From assembly GCA_022818135.1 (NCBI GenBank), contig JAFMSR010000018.1, positions 24,540,498-24,604,497 of the forward strand: a stretch of DNA of 64,000 nucleotides, read 5' to 3'. Origin of the DNA: Saxidomus purpurata (Eukaryota > Mollusca > Bivalvia > Venerida > Veneridae). This document shows positions 1 to 12,123 of the stretch, in pieces; positions within the stretch are counted from its first letter, which is position 1, and each line of letters opens with the position of its first letter. The notes under the pieces are model-generated. The model saw nothing but the letters and a program-made list of their open reading frames with translations. It had not been told where the DNA came from and did no database searches. Both the position numbers and the translations under genes were made by a program.

Positions 1-154
1 AATACGTGTACGAGTTATGACAGACACACATAAGAAAGGAATTGTTTAAATGTTAGACCCAGTGGCATATCATTCAATTAATACACTACCTGAAGCCGTT
101 TATGAAGAAAAAACACGATAAGATAGTCATTCAGAGAAAATGCGATACATAAGG

Positions 155-585
155 ATTGCTTGTCGGTCGGTCCTTCAGTTGGTCCATCCATCCGTCGCAA
201 AAACTTAACGTTGGCTATAACTTTGCCATTTCTTAAGATGTCTTCATGAAATTTAACAATTGTATTGCTTATTTTGTAGGTCAGTTCATATTTAAAGGAG
301 TTATGCCCCTTTTTTGTACATTAAAAAAATGTACGTAGCTTTTGTAACGAAAACTTAATGTTGGCTATAACCTTGCAGTTCTAAAGATTTCTTTATCAAA
401 CTTTCAAATTGTATTGCTTATGACTAAAGGGTCGTGATGCCACAAACGTATGTTGGTCAAGGTAATATTTGACAGAGTTATGCCTCTTTTTGTACTACAT
501 GTACATATATTTCATGAAACTATTGGTTATTTTGACAAAGTGTAAGAGGGCGACACAAGTGTTTTTCTGAACACCGATCTAGTTG
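155..585 (+). repeat. Two-unit repeat (AACGTTGGCTATAAC family)
   Basis: Begins in a GTCGGTCGGTCC/CCATCCATCCGTC run, has two ~165-bp units with CTTAACGTTGGCTATAACTT and TTGTATTGCTTATG, and ends in GTAAGAGGGCGACACAAGTG. Full-length counterpart at 53518-53959 on the other strand. Confidence 0.6.
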
Positions 586-1396
586 TTAGTGTGACCTTGA
601 ACCAATGACATTGTCCTGATAATATGAAACTGAGCTTATCATTTATCACGTCAACCAAATTCACTTGAATTCCTCCATCCGTTTAATATAGTTTGAGGAG
701 AGGGAATTGTTGTTCTGACATTGAACTTAAAGTTTTCTAAAGACCACCCCCCCCTGACTACTGCAAAGTTTCGTTTAAATACATTCAGTTGTTCATGATA
801 AAAAGAGGTGACAAGGAAACATTTTTGTTTCTTTATTATTGTGACCTTGTACTTGACTAAGTTAAAGAAGAGAAATGCCTTCAGCCATTTATAAAAAGAA
901 GAGCATGTTCAAAATCAAAATGACCTCCCTTCTGGAGGAGAAATATACTAAAGGACAAAAGTTCTGTTCGTTATAATCAAACTAACACAAAGGCTGAAAT
1001 TACATATTTTTATTCATACATGTAATTAGAATTTTTCAGATCAATTTATAAATGTTCAATGGTCATGAAGCTGATGCAGAAGTCGAATGTAATGTTCATG
1101 TCGTTGGACACATGTGCAGCATGTAAAACTGAGATAAACGTGAACTTTAAGATTAGACCGTCGTGGTTCAGTGGATGCGGTTGTATAGAAATCTAAACAA
1201 CTGTGTTGTTGCAAGTAGTCTCAAAATTTGTGAACAAAAAATAAAAGTAACATACAATCAAAATTTAAAACAATTTCGAACCGGGCAGAACTTTTGTCCT
1301 TAATCCTTTGATTGATTTATTTCTTCATCATTCCCTCTCTTAACCAGAAAATGCAGATAAATGTATACTCAAACTACACCAAACAAAGAAACATAC
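586..1396. other. No gene seen
   Basis: AT-rich intron or flank of the GBP-like gene. I looked on the minus strand for the next GBP exon (the RD motif region) and did not find it. Confidence 0.5.
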
Positions 1397-1502
1397 TTAA
1401 GTTTTTCAAGCATTTCGCTGTCAAAAACTCCTCTGTTGTTGTACAGAAAACATCGCATAGCTGACTTACTATCAACATCAGCTTGGTATCGATGTCAGTT
1501 CC
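1397..1502 (-). pseudogene. GBP-like exon 3, one-base deletion
   Basis: Minus-strand exon of 106 bp between acceptor TTGCAG (ends at 1503) and donor GTATGT (starts at 1396). The first half reads GTDIDTKLMLIVSQLCDVF in phase 0, matching the GBP segment after G3 (GDNQND.WIFALAVLLSS.F). The second half reads YNNRGVFDSEMLEKL, but in a different frame; it matches the GBP segment YNSIGTINQQ...L. One base is missing at about 1443-1450, inside a run GTTTTCTG. The length plus one base restores phase 2 at the donor. Either the gene is inactivated here or the assembly lost a base. Confidence 0.62.
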
Positions 1503-4500
1503 CTGCAATCATTAACAAAAAGTAGTATATATGTTTTGAATGTTTTTCAAAGACATAGGTCGATATCAACTCTAAATCGTTCACTTAAGGCCACAATATA
1601 ACATACATGTATGTTATAAACAATACTTCAATAATTAAATGTTACTACTACATCTGACTTGAACTTCAATTTTGAAAACCTTCATTTTTAGATTTCTATA
1701 TTATAGCCTGTAATATCAACATATATATTTATATTTATATATATGGCGTGAAAAATACAAAAACTTTGCCGGAAAAAAGTTAATTATATTAAAAGAAAAA
1801 CAACACAGTCCATGAGTTGATTAAATCATTATTTGCCAACCGGTTTCGCTTTTCCTTCGTATTTTTACGCCATATTTGCCCTGATGAGCAGGAAAAGCGA
1901 AACCAAAATATATTTTAAACAAAATTAGCACATTGCTTTCATCTCAACTTTGAACTTAGTCGGTTACTACCTATTTGTTTTCCTCATTGTTCTTGTATTA
2001 TATCATGTTATATGGTAAGATGATTGAATATTTGATCGAAGATATGGTATATATTGATATGAACATTTAAATAAAAAAGTATTTCAAGTATCAAATACAG
2101 TACTGTTGGCGGGAATAATTATGTTATTTCGAGATGGCATAGCGTTATGCGAAATGACGTTATTTATTCGAGCAGCCAACAGCTACTCTATGTGATTTGT
2201 ATCATGGCAAATTGATTGACAGTTCTCACGCCCTACAATATCGTGTGACGTAATATTGTGTGACGTAACAAAATTGTTTGTTTGGTAGCGACCTCGATCC
2301 TTTTAACTGAAAAAAATCAATACATGTACGTGTTTGCCTTTCAAAGTGTTCTGTAGCCTACAAAATCATATACCGGAGTGTTTTTATTTTGTTTTGACCG
2401 GCCGATGGAGACTTTTCCAAACTATTCTTGTAAACCAAAAAGCAGTTATATCGTATACATTTCGTTATGCAGTATACGATACAATAGGCTATGTCTTAGT
2501 CAATAGACTTCGTCTTCGTTCAATATCATTTTCAACAGGTCCGCAAAACTATGTATTGACCCCAAATCTAATTCATAATTGTAAAACAAAGTTCAAATTA
2601 TCAGAAAAACAGAACAGTGTTTTCCTATACAAATATGCAGAAGCCATGATACACTATCAAGTTTATACATATTCATGATGAAGGTTGGTTAAAAAGCTGT
2701 TCAACAGTCCTAAAATTAACGTTGAAACGCTTGAAAACGCTTTAAAGTTGACACGAAATTAAAAGTCAATAGCTTGAATTCCCCCTAACCTTCATTTATA
2801 CAAACAGTTGTATTTTTGACTTACCCGAAGATTTTTGTTTAAGTGTTTATGTTAACAAATATTTCAGCTATGACTCACAGGAAATAAAACAAAATACAAC
2901 AGTGTTTTACTGGCCTACAAATGTAAAATACCAAATAGGTTAATGTTTCCTACCCTCCTTGGATCTCCAAATCCTTCAACATCAAGATAAAGATTTGCAA
3001 GTTTGTGTACGTGATCAAATTGAATAACAATCCATATTCCCTTTGTCACTCGCGTTGTCGTCGATCCAACTTCAAACGCATCTTAAAATGAATATATCAT
3101 TCAAGTTAAAAGCTTAAACGTTTTGATGCTTCAATTGTACATGCATATATTTTACATGGTAAAAAATACATTAAAAATGGTTATCCGGTTACACCTTTGC
3201 TTCATCTGTACGAAACGCACCTTTTACATTTAAACCGATATGGATACCTGTAATTAAATTTCCGGATGATAATTCAAGAACTCTTTGGTCTAACGTCTAG
3301 AAACTTGACATTGAGGTCGGACATGACCAGCAAATTGCCTTTTTGTTTTGAGTTTAGTTGGTCAGTGGTTAAGGTCACAGTGACCGCTAATTTCACTGCG
3401 ACTTCTACTTTTCAAGCTGTACATTGCATAGTTCGACTTTTTCCACATTACTGATTGCTACGAGGGGGACATTCATGTTCAGACCAGGTCTTGTTCACAT
3501 TGTCTTACATGTACATCAAACTATGAAGTATAAGTTAAGTCTCTTTAATAGCTTTAACGTTATGCTCAAAGCAAAACATAGATTGACGGTAGTACAATAA
3601 TTGGAACGTTACAGTTGTCACACGGAGCAATCGATACACACACGATGTATGCATGATATACGCACGTTGCACTTACGTTAGATTCAGAACGTTACTCACG
3701 AAATACGAAGCGCACGCTACATATTGTACGATTACTTTCACAATTATTTTAATCAGATAGAAAGAATCAGATCAATAAGAGGCTTCGCACTTTCACAATC
3801 GGAAGAAAGACTTCGATAAGTTTTAAGGATCCACAGTTTTTATAGGTGCGAAATATTGTCACTGTTAGTGTATGGTTTGAACATGTGCGAGAAAATTTGG
3901 CATACAATTGATCCCAAAATACAAGAAAGCAGGGGTAACAACAGTTAAATGCCGTCGATACGCTACGTTAAATAAACTGTACAGGAAAGACACTGACCAT
4001 GCGAACGCAAATATCACCCAAATCAGTCAGTATCATTATAATTTTCAACTTCGGCATTTTTAAAAGGATTACTATAAACAAGAAGGTATCAATTGTTATT
4101 ATCATTTATTTCATGATTGCACTTTAACCGATTTTGTAAAAGTTTCGTTGATTCGTCCAATTATTTTTACTTAGCCAATTAAAAACAGCTTGGTAACATC
4201 ATACTCACCCACCGAAACAGTGCAAATTGTGGCAAAGATCAAAGCTGTCCAACATTAAATGAAGGTTTAAGATATTGACGTATGTATAAAGAGAATAACT
4301 ATATTTACTTTATTGCTTTAAAGGGTAATGGAAAAATGTGTTCTGTACAAATTATGTACCGGATCGTGTGTTTATTTGTATTTTGTTTTGACCGGCCGAA
4401 ATTCCGAAGTATTATTGTAAACCGAAAAACAGTATATCCAGTCAATAAAATTATCTGAAAAGTGTATTTTATTTCAGATAGATCATGCTCTCTTTTGCCG

Positions 4501-7500
4501 ATTGATCACAGTTTAAGCTCCGCCCCATACACTGTACAAATTATCAGAAATACAGTACAGTGTTTTCCTATAGATATATGCAGTAGCCATAATACAAATT
4601 TACATAGATTTTACATGCTATTTTTATTCTTTTTTTATAGTTAAATTCTTTGATCTTATTACTGATTTTTCAATTGAGTTACATGTACAAAATTAAGCAT
4701 GGCTTAGCTCCAGGATACTCTAGTTAGCAACTTACTACATCAGACTTCATCTATTCTTACAAGAAATGGTTGTTATGTCCTATCAAAGGTCAAGAGCTTT
4801 GCATGAAATCTTTCTCTTATACAGGATGGACGGTTTGGAACACACTGCCACCATTTGTAAGCAACCATACCAAACTTGCAGATTTACAGGTGCTGTTAGA
4901 CAGCACCTTACTTTAGATATCAAGTAATATTTCAATAAGATTTGCCGAGAAGTGTTTTTAGCTCGTCTGATTTTGAAAAAAATGACGAGCTATTATCGTC
5001 ACTTGATTGCCGTTGTCGTTGTCATCGGTGTTGGTTAAGTTTTGCGTTTAGTGAAACTTTGTGAACTTGTTCATCTAATATCCTTCTTCACATTGAACCC
5101 TAAAGCTGCTGAGTCTGACCTGTTTTTTGGTAAAAACATGAACTTCATGTTTTGTTGGATTGCTTTCAAAGTCTTAACAAACAATAAATGGATAAATTAT
5201 AAATGGACTTCAACATATCAAACGGGTTTTTGAGTCACACATTTGGAAGGGGAGGGGGGATATTTCAGTATATTTGGACGTTATCATTTTTAGCTAGTCT
5301 ATTTTTTTAAGTTTTGCGTTTGGGTCACTTACATGCAAACTATCAAAGCTATCACTTTCAAACTTGGAATACCTGTTCATTATCAAATGTACAATAGCAG
5401 GTTTAAACGGCGACTCCCCTCTCTGCAAAGAAATTATTTTTTGCTAAAACAATTTAAAAGTTAAAGTTAAAAAAATGTGTCTGAAATTTATTTTTAGTAA
5501 CAGTGACCTTGACCTTGACCGTAGTGACCTTGACCCTCAAATTTTATTTGCTTAAAACTATCCAAAAACTAAAAAAAGTAAACATTTATTCCTTGTAACA
5601 GTGACCTTTACCTTGACCCCACAACATTTTTTTTTGCTTAAAACAATGTAAAAACAAAAAAAATTGAAATTTACTTTTAGTAACACTGACCTTAACCCTA
5701 GTGACTCTTACCCCCCCCCCATTTTTAAGCAGGATTTTTTGAGAAAAAAAACTACTTATTAGAATGGCGATGTCGTATGTCGGGCGGGCGGGCGTCAAAC
5801 ATTGGTTTCCGTTGGATAACTTTAGAGAAAAACGGTTTCCGCTCAATAACTCGAGCTAGGAGTGACCAATTACAATGAAACTTGGTCTGTAGGTAGCTTG
5901 CGTGGAGACGCCACTTGGGATTGCATTTAGGGTCACTAGGATCAAGTTCAAGGTCACAGTTACTAAAAATAGAAAAATGGTTTCCGATCAATAACTCAAG
6001 TTAGGAGTGACCAATTACAATGAAACTTGGTATACAGGTAGCTTGCGCGGAGACGCCGCTTGGGATTGCATTTGGGGTCACTAGGGTCAAGGTCAAGGTC
6101 ACTGTAACTAAAAAATAGAAAAATAGTTTCCGCTCAATAACTCAAGTTAGGAGTGACTAATTGCAATCAAACTCAGTGTGTAGGTAGCTTGTGTAGAGAG
6201 GAAGCTTGGGATTGCATTAGGGGTCACAAGGTTCAAGGTCAAGGGCACTGTTACTAAAAATAGAAAAATGGTTTCCGCTCAACAACTTGAGTTAGGAGTG
6301 ACCAATTGTACTGAAACTTGGTGTGTAGGTAGCTTGCGTGGAGAGGAAGCTTTGGGTCACTATGGTCAAGGTCACTAGGGTCAAGGTCACTGTTACTAAA
6401 AATATATTTTTATTTATTTCTAGATTTTAGATTGTTTTAAGCAAAAAAAAATTTTTCGGGGTCAAGGTCATTAGGGTCAAGGTCAGTGTTGCTAAAAATA
6501 GATTTTTATTTCTTTTCAGTGTTAAGTCTTTCAAGATTTTTTTTTCGGGGTCAAGGTCACTAGGGTGAAGGTCAAGGTCACTGTTACTAAAATTAGATTT
6601 CTATTTATTTTTAGTTTTTTTATTGTTTTAAGCAAAAAAATTTTTTTTGGGTCAAGGTCACTTGGCTCAAGGTCAAGGTCACTGTTACTAAAAATAGATT
6701 TTTATTTATGTTTAGTTATTTGATTGTTTTAAGCAAAAAATTTTTTTGGGTCAAGGTCGCTTGGCTCAAGGTCAAGGTCACTGTTACTAAAAATAGATTT
6801 TTATATCATTTTAGTTTTTTGATTGTTTAAGCAAAAACAATTTTTTTCGGGGTCAAGGTCACTAGGGTCAAGGTCAAGGTCACTGTTACTAAAATATATT
6901 TTTATTTATTTTTAGTTTTTTGATTGTTTTAAGCAAAAAAATTTTTTTGGGTCAAGGTCACTTGGCTCAAGGTCAAGGTCACTGAATTGAAAATAGATGT
7001 TTATTTTATTTTAGTTTTTTGATTGTTTTAAGCAAAAAAAATTCTTTTCGGGTCAAGGTCACTTGGCTCAAGGTCAAGGTCACTGAATTGAAAATAGATT
7101 TTTATTTAATTTTAGTTTTCTGATTGTTTTAAGCAAAAAAAAATTTTTCGGGGTCAAGGTCACTAGGGTGACATGTCAAGGTCAGTGTTACTAAAAATAG
7201 ATTTTTATTTATTTTTAGTTTTTAGAGTCTTTCAAGAATTTTTTTTTTCGGGGTCAAGGTCACTAGGATCAAAGTCACTGTTACTAAAAATGTAAAAAAA
7301 AATTTAAAGGTCCCATTGATTGAAAATTTCACCTGTTAATATTTTGTAAGCCATTTGTTAATTAAGTGCACTGAACCCAGTTGGGCGGAAATTTTCGACA
7401 AGAAACGTGTTTATTGGGACATAAATCACCAATACAAATTGGCCGGTATTTCACCGAAACGCAAATATTACGATCCTCGGCGACTTCCGTAAAATATCGG

Positions 7501-10500
7501 AAAAGTTTCCGTGTGACGTCACTTGCAGGACTCGACAAAGATCCGTTACATTGATTATAGTAAACGAGCACACAAACCTCCGTGTAAAAACACGATTAAC
7601 TTACTATTTATATTATTTTTGTAAATGGGAGGCGCCTGGTGTGTTCTGGGTGGATGTAGCAACAAATGGAGTGGGAGAATAAGCCTACAACAGTAACCTT
7701 GGGACTCTAATGTAAAAAGTTAGTGACTAAGACAATAGGGACAAACCGCAGCCGAAATGAAGTTTGGGCCCTGGAAAGTCATTCTTATAAAACACCCCGG
7801 CGCGACTATCAAGCATAAATAATACGAACTATATATGTTTTTTATGGTCGGCCCGGGGTGTTTTATAAAAATAACTTATCGGGTCCGAACTTCATGTGAC
7901 TGTATGACGAACGTTTCAAAATTCTAGAGTAGCAACTGCGTGAAACGGCCCAAGCGTTGAAAGTCATGAACGACATAAAGACAGAAAATGTATTTATAAT
8001 TCTTTGTAGAATGATCTCGATCTATTCAATTTAAGTATTTTCTTAAGGAATAAGTTTCTTATAACAAGATTTAGACTTTGTTTGTTACAAACTTTTCCAA
8101 TCTAGAACTTCACTTCTATAACTTAAATCATGTCAAATTACATCATATACGAGGATGTTAGGTTGAAACTTTTGTTACAAAATGTATTTTATTGCAGAAT
8201 ATTATGATAATATTTAAGACACATGTTTTTAAGACCTAGTCTTTATAACAAAGCTGGCATTTATATTTAAAATCATTAAAAAAAATAATGTAGAACAAAG
8301 GCCCTATATAGAATATAACAGTAACTCTACTAGAAGTTTAACTTACACGTTGCGGAACACTCCAGTAATCCATAAAAGTTTTAAATTCTTAAACAATATC
8401 TCGTTTTAACAACGTTGCCATGGTAAATAATTAACGTAGATCTAACCATTGAAGGAATTACAGTTAATCTAGCCCAAGGGCATAAGTCACAACAAAGGAT
8501 GCGATATGATTTGTTGTTAATTGGCACCCCCCTGCCAGCAATCTACCTGGTCACACATTATTGCATAATGCCACTGGTCAATTGCATTTGATAATTACAC
8601 AACTATATACAACAACAAAAACAACAACAATATAGTTTATTAACTTGCAAAGTGCCCAATTAAAATTATGAAACCATTATATTTGTTTTCAAGTTTCAAT
8701 CTTGAAAAACATAAATAGAGCTATATACAACTTGATAAAAAGCAATTCAGCAAACGAAAGTTTCCAGCAACCCTATAAATGTTCAGAAAGTATATCTTTT
8801 TGGTTGCCGATGACACATTTTATGTACTCGAGTGAAATATTTATTTTTCTTATAGTGAAATTTGACACGTATTTAGGTATATATTGCGATTTTAATTATA
8901 AAGAGTTTTCAAATAGATTTGCGTCAGAATTGTTTTTAACCAACAAAATCGTGTAACCTATTTTGATTTACATTCTTAATTCAATTGTAAATCTAATTCT
9001 TTATACTACCCACAAGAAAACGTGTCATGGAAAATCAAGCTCATCATTTTAGATATTGTAATTAGATCGAGCATTTGTGTTCTCATTTTCATCATCAATG
9101 GAAATATAATATCGTCCATATTTGTATAGTTTGTAACTCACGTGCATGAGTACATTAAGATCGTTTCGATACATTTGCATGGTACTTTTCTTACACATTT
9201 AAGAATGACACATAGATTTCATTTTGATAGAAACAAACATAAACAGAAGTTGGTGTCATTTGCATATAAAAAAAAACTCGACATAACTGCTGTATTTTTA
9301 TACTTTAATCAAATAATTTTATAACATTACACGGACTTCGTTCTATACGTTACGGGCTCAAAATATCTTCATCTCTACTCTCTGAAGATGCCTAATAAGA
9401 TGAAATTATCGCTTTCGTTGTTGTGAGAGTACCTGTTATCGGACACGATTGTACTGCAAGTGACGTCACTCAAGGCTAGCGATTCCGAAACTGCTGCTCG
9501 TAGGTTTCCGGAAATATTATCGTCACTTTCCGTACAGGTGTGTTTTTTGAGAACTTTATGGACTTACGGACAGGTAACCACTCAGTATTTTTCGTTAAAA
9601 ATTGTCAAATTTGCATTTGCTGACGAATAATATTCAAATGATAAAAAGAATTTTTTTCAATCAATGGGACCTTTAATTTTTAAATTGTAGCAAAAAAAAT
9701 TTGGGGGTCAAGGTCACAACGGTCAAGGTCAAGGGCACTGTTACTTAAATAGTGGGGAGTCAAGATGACTGTATTTTTTTAATTCTACAATTTCTACAGG
9801 CGCCGTTTAAACCTGCTGTGGCGGCATTGCCGCGTCTTCTTGTTTTGGCTTAAAAAAATTAAAAACTAAAACATATATTTATAGTTACAGTGACCTTGAC
9901 CTTGATCCTAGTGACCTTGGCCTAGTAACCAAAAGCTTTCTCTGAACGCAAGCTGCCTACACACCAAGTTTCATTACAATTAGTCACTCCTAACTCAAGC
10001 TATTGAGCGGACATCATTTTTCTATTTTTAGTTACAGTGCCCTTGACCTTGATCCTGGTGACCCTAAACGCAATTTTAATCCGCGTCTGAACGCAAGCTA
10101 CCAACACACCAAGTTTCATTGTGATTGGTCACTCCATACTTGAGTTATTGAGATGAGAACTGTTTCTATTTTTAGTAACGGTGACCTTGACCTTGACCCT
10201 AGTGACCCTAAAAGTTTTCCCAAGCTGCGTCTCTATTTTAGCTACCTACAGACTAAGATTCATTTAACTGGCACTCCTAACTTAAGTGATTGAACAGAAA
10301 CCGTTTTTCTTTTTTTAGTAACAGTGATCTTGACCTTGACCATAATGACCCCAAAAACAGTCACAAGCTACGTCTCCATGCAAGCTACCTACAGACTAAG
10401 TTTCATTGCAATTGGTCACTCTTAACTTGAGTTATTGAGCAGAAACCGTTTTTCTATTTTTAGTAACAGTGACCTTGACCTTAACCCTAATGATCCCAAA

Positions 10501-11186
10501 ATCAATCCGAAGCTGTGTCTTTATGCAAGCTACCTACACACCAAGTTTCATTGCAATTGGTCACTCATAACTTAAGACATTGAACGGAAACCAATGTTTG
10601 ACACCCGAGTGTCCACTGTATTTAAGAATATCTTAAATTGGATTGTATTGGCTCCTAGGGCCAATGTGTAATACATATGAATAAACACGTTTTAAATTAA
10701 TTGGGATTGTGTTTGGTGCTCATGGGGTCAAAGTCCAGGTTTCTTTTCTAGAAATAGAAAAATGGGGGAAAACAGTATCCTTATTTGCAACTAAATTATT
10801 GTGACCAAACTTAGTGTCTAGTTATTATCATGACAACCTTTTTTAGGATTGTGTTCTGGGGTCAAGATCAAGGACACTGTTTCTTCAAAAATAGTGATAG
10901 AAATACTTAAAAGGATAAAATACTGAATACTCGTTAAATGTGCGTTTATTAAAGTTACAAAATAAGAAGATACTTTACTTTCTCCAATAATTTGATTCCA
11001 CAAAGAAGACTTTCCAATTCTCCCGGAACCAACTCCGGCAAATGTACAGACTCCATAGCTTTCTTTAATATTTCTTATAATGTCTAGACTTTCTTCATCG
11101 CATTCTAATTCTTCGATACCAGTGACATTATAGATTAAACGTTTTGCAGTTGTCATTTTGTCTGAATCATTTTTTTTCAACTGAAG
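1397..11186 (-). CDS. GBP/atlastin-like GTPase, partial gene (three exons seen)
   Basis: Guanylate-binding proteins and atlastins are large dynamin-superfamily GTPases; GBPs act in cell-autonomous defence and atlastins in ER membrane fusion. Three minus-strand exons together give the N-terminal G domain: 11186-10979 (P-loop), 3081-2954 (switch I and G3) and 1502-1397 (helix after G3). The signature order fits: LIYN..G leader, GSGRIGKS P-loop, FEVGSTTTRVTKGIW (GBPs have GST..S.TKGIW), LDVEGFGD (DxEG), then GTDIDTK...VF and YNNRGVFDSEMLEKL. Splice phases agree: exon 1 ends in phase 1, exon 2 starts with two bases and ends in phase 0, exon 3 starts in phase 0. Exon 3 lacks one base, so the gene is either a pseudogene or carries an assembly error. 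The G4 region and helical domain would lie further left, outside the window. Family is fairly sure; whether it is GBP or another member is not. Confidence 0.72.
1842..1904. repeat. 14-bp inverted repeat
   Basis: GGTTTCGCTTTTCC (1842-1855) and GGAAAAGCGAAACC (1891-1904) are perfect complements. ATATGGCGTGAAAAATAC at 1740 also pairs with GTATTTTTACGCCATAT at 1859. Probably a worn MITE. Confidence 0.6.
2954..3081 (-). CDS. GBP-like exon 2: switch I and DxEG motif
   Basis: Minus-strand exon of 128 bp. The acceptor is TTTTAAG just above 3081 and the donor GTAGGA starts at 2953. The reading frame gives AFEVGSTTTRVTKGIWIV, then about 13 residues, then LYLDVEGFGDPRR. This is the GBP pattern of a GST..S.TKGIW switch I followed by LLDTEGLGD (G3). 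The split first codon joins phase-correctly to exon 1 (10979). This exon is the best evidence that the gene is GBP/atlastin-like rather than another P-loop GTPase. Confidence 0.72.
3090..4960. other. Intron sequence, worn repeats only
   Basis: Within intron 1 of the GBP-like gene. TTTGTTTTGACCGGCCGA at 4384 recurs at 2389 on the same strand, with CAGAAA-ACAG-AC-GTGTTTTCCTATA following in both (2605, 4546), so two copies of a ~300-bp dispersed repeat flank exon 2. Confidence 0.5.
4961..5760 (+). repeat. TTAGCTCGTC hairpin-start repeat leading into GACCTTGACC minisatellite
   Basis: Begins TTAGCTCGTCTGATTTT...ATGACGAGCTATTATCGTC, an inverted GCTCGTC/GACGAGC pair with AT-rich loop, then GTTTTGCGTTTAG blocks, AGCAGGTTTAAACGGCG, and ends in two to three units of GTAACAGTGACCTTGACC. 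AGCAGGTTTAAACGGCG recurs inverted at 9796-9812. Confidence 0.6.
7626..7690 (+). pseudogene. Possible THAP-domain start
   Basis: ATG at 7626 gives MGGAWCVLGGCSNKWSGRI before a stop. C..(G)GCSN directly after the Met is how THAP zinc fingers start. Only this short piece is present, in the centre of the foldback element. THAP domains occur in P-type transposases and many animal proteins. Chance similarity is quite possible. Confidence 0.25.
7757..7895. mobile_element. 139-bp palindromic MITE
   Basis: Arms of about 47 bp: left ATGAAGTTTGGGCCC...TTATAAAACACCCCGG; right, reverse-complemented, ATGAAGTTCGGACCC...TTATAAAACACCCCGG. Nested in the foldback element. TSD not clear. Confidence 0.6.
10979..11186 (-). 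CDS. GBP-like exon 1 in window: P-loop
   Basis: Minus-strand exon of 208 bp. It follows a strong acceptor (pyrimidine run ending TTTTCAG, at 11187 and above) and ends before donor GTAAAG at 10978. It encodes a leader with LIYNVTGIEELECDEESLDI, then an AGVGSGRIGKSSLWNQIIGE Walker A block. The GBP counterpart has the same spacing from leader to GxxxxGKS and then the Asn-rich helix. The first in-frame ATG is at 11156-11154, which would give a GBP-like N-terminus. An earlier exon cannot be excluded, because the frame is open above it up to the acceptor. Exon end phase is 1. Confidence 0.7.
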
Positions 11187-12123
11187 CTGAAAAGAAAGAA
11201 TAGATAACAATAAACCACGCACATTCTGTAAAATTGTATTCACCCGATATATGGATTTAGCAAGACGACAAACATATATGCCTCGTGGGTCATGAGGTCA
11301 ATGTTGTTTCAAAAAAACATTTTAAATGTAAGTGATTAGTTGAATCAATTGAAATTTAAACATGTAGGCAGTATTTTTTCCAGGTTTGTTCAAATATCAC
11401 TTGCGGTACATTATTTAGTTACAATGGCTCTCTAAAGCTTCTGACTACACTAAATGTATATAGGGAATACAACCTGACACCGCTAGGGCCAAGTTTTCAA
11501 TCTGACCATCTTAATTTTAAAACCTCATGTCATGTAATCAATCGACAAGGCGATATAGGTATTGCCTAGGTTTGATTTAGGTCAAATATGTCTTCATTAT
11601 ATCCTTTAAACTACACCCTTAAATGTCAGAATTTTCAACAGATAATGTATCACATTCATGAAAACTTGAATATGATCTATTAATTATTGAAAGGTTCGTT
11701 CTTAATAACATCTTAAATGCTAAATGGTTAATACTAATACAACTAGAGCTTTCACTGGAACTGATTAATACCTCTACCTGTGCGCTGGTCACTATGAAAC
11801 TAAAGTACTCTATGATACTGTTACATGTTTATACTGATAGTAGGCTATTATTTGCCATTTCTTGATAGTTCTTCATCAAACGTTCAACTTATATTGCGTA
11901 GGAAAAAATGGTCATGATGTGCCCTTTCTACCCTTTCCCTTCTCCAACCCGCCCCTACGTTTACCCCCATCCCATCCATTTGCGAATTTCTTTTTCTATT
12001 CACACCGGAATTGTTTCTCGAATTATTTTTATTATTTTGATAATTATACTGGATAATGCTAGGCATCACATCTGCAAATTTGGAAAATATATTTCAAGGT
12101 TTATCAGTTTATAACCAGTTACC

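Larger units (their letters stand above)
5750..10625. mobile_element. 4.9-kb foldback repeat with minisatellite arms
   Basis: The left arm has GTCAAACATTGGTTTCCGTT (5793), four ~125-bp units with GGAGTGACCAATTACAATGA and TAGGTAGCTTGCGTGGAGA (5813-6360), then about nine ~100-bp units (6370-7270) with GGTCAAGGTCACTGTTACTA and TTGTTTTAAGCAAAAAAA. The right arm (9690-10625) holds the same units in reverse, ending AACGGAAACCAATGTTTGAC. The inner edges also pair: TCCCATTGATTGAAAA at 7311 against its complement at 9652. GTGACGTCACTTGCAG occurs inverted at 7513 and 9470. It lies in the long first intron of the GBP-like gene. Confidence 0.7.

Noticed and set aside
2334..2678. 114-codon frame
   Set aside because: Part of a dispersed repeat also seen at 4384-4620; no ATG at its start and no homology seen.
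6370..7270. CRISPR-like regular array
   Set aside because: Whole units repeat with no unique spacers, and the genome is animal; this is a minisatellite.
10818..10978. Extension of the P-loop exon to the end of its open frame
   Set aside because: A good donor (GTAAAG) lies at 10978, and the sequence beyond it no longer resembles GBPs.
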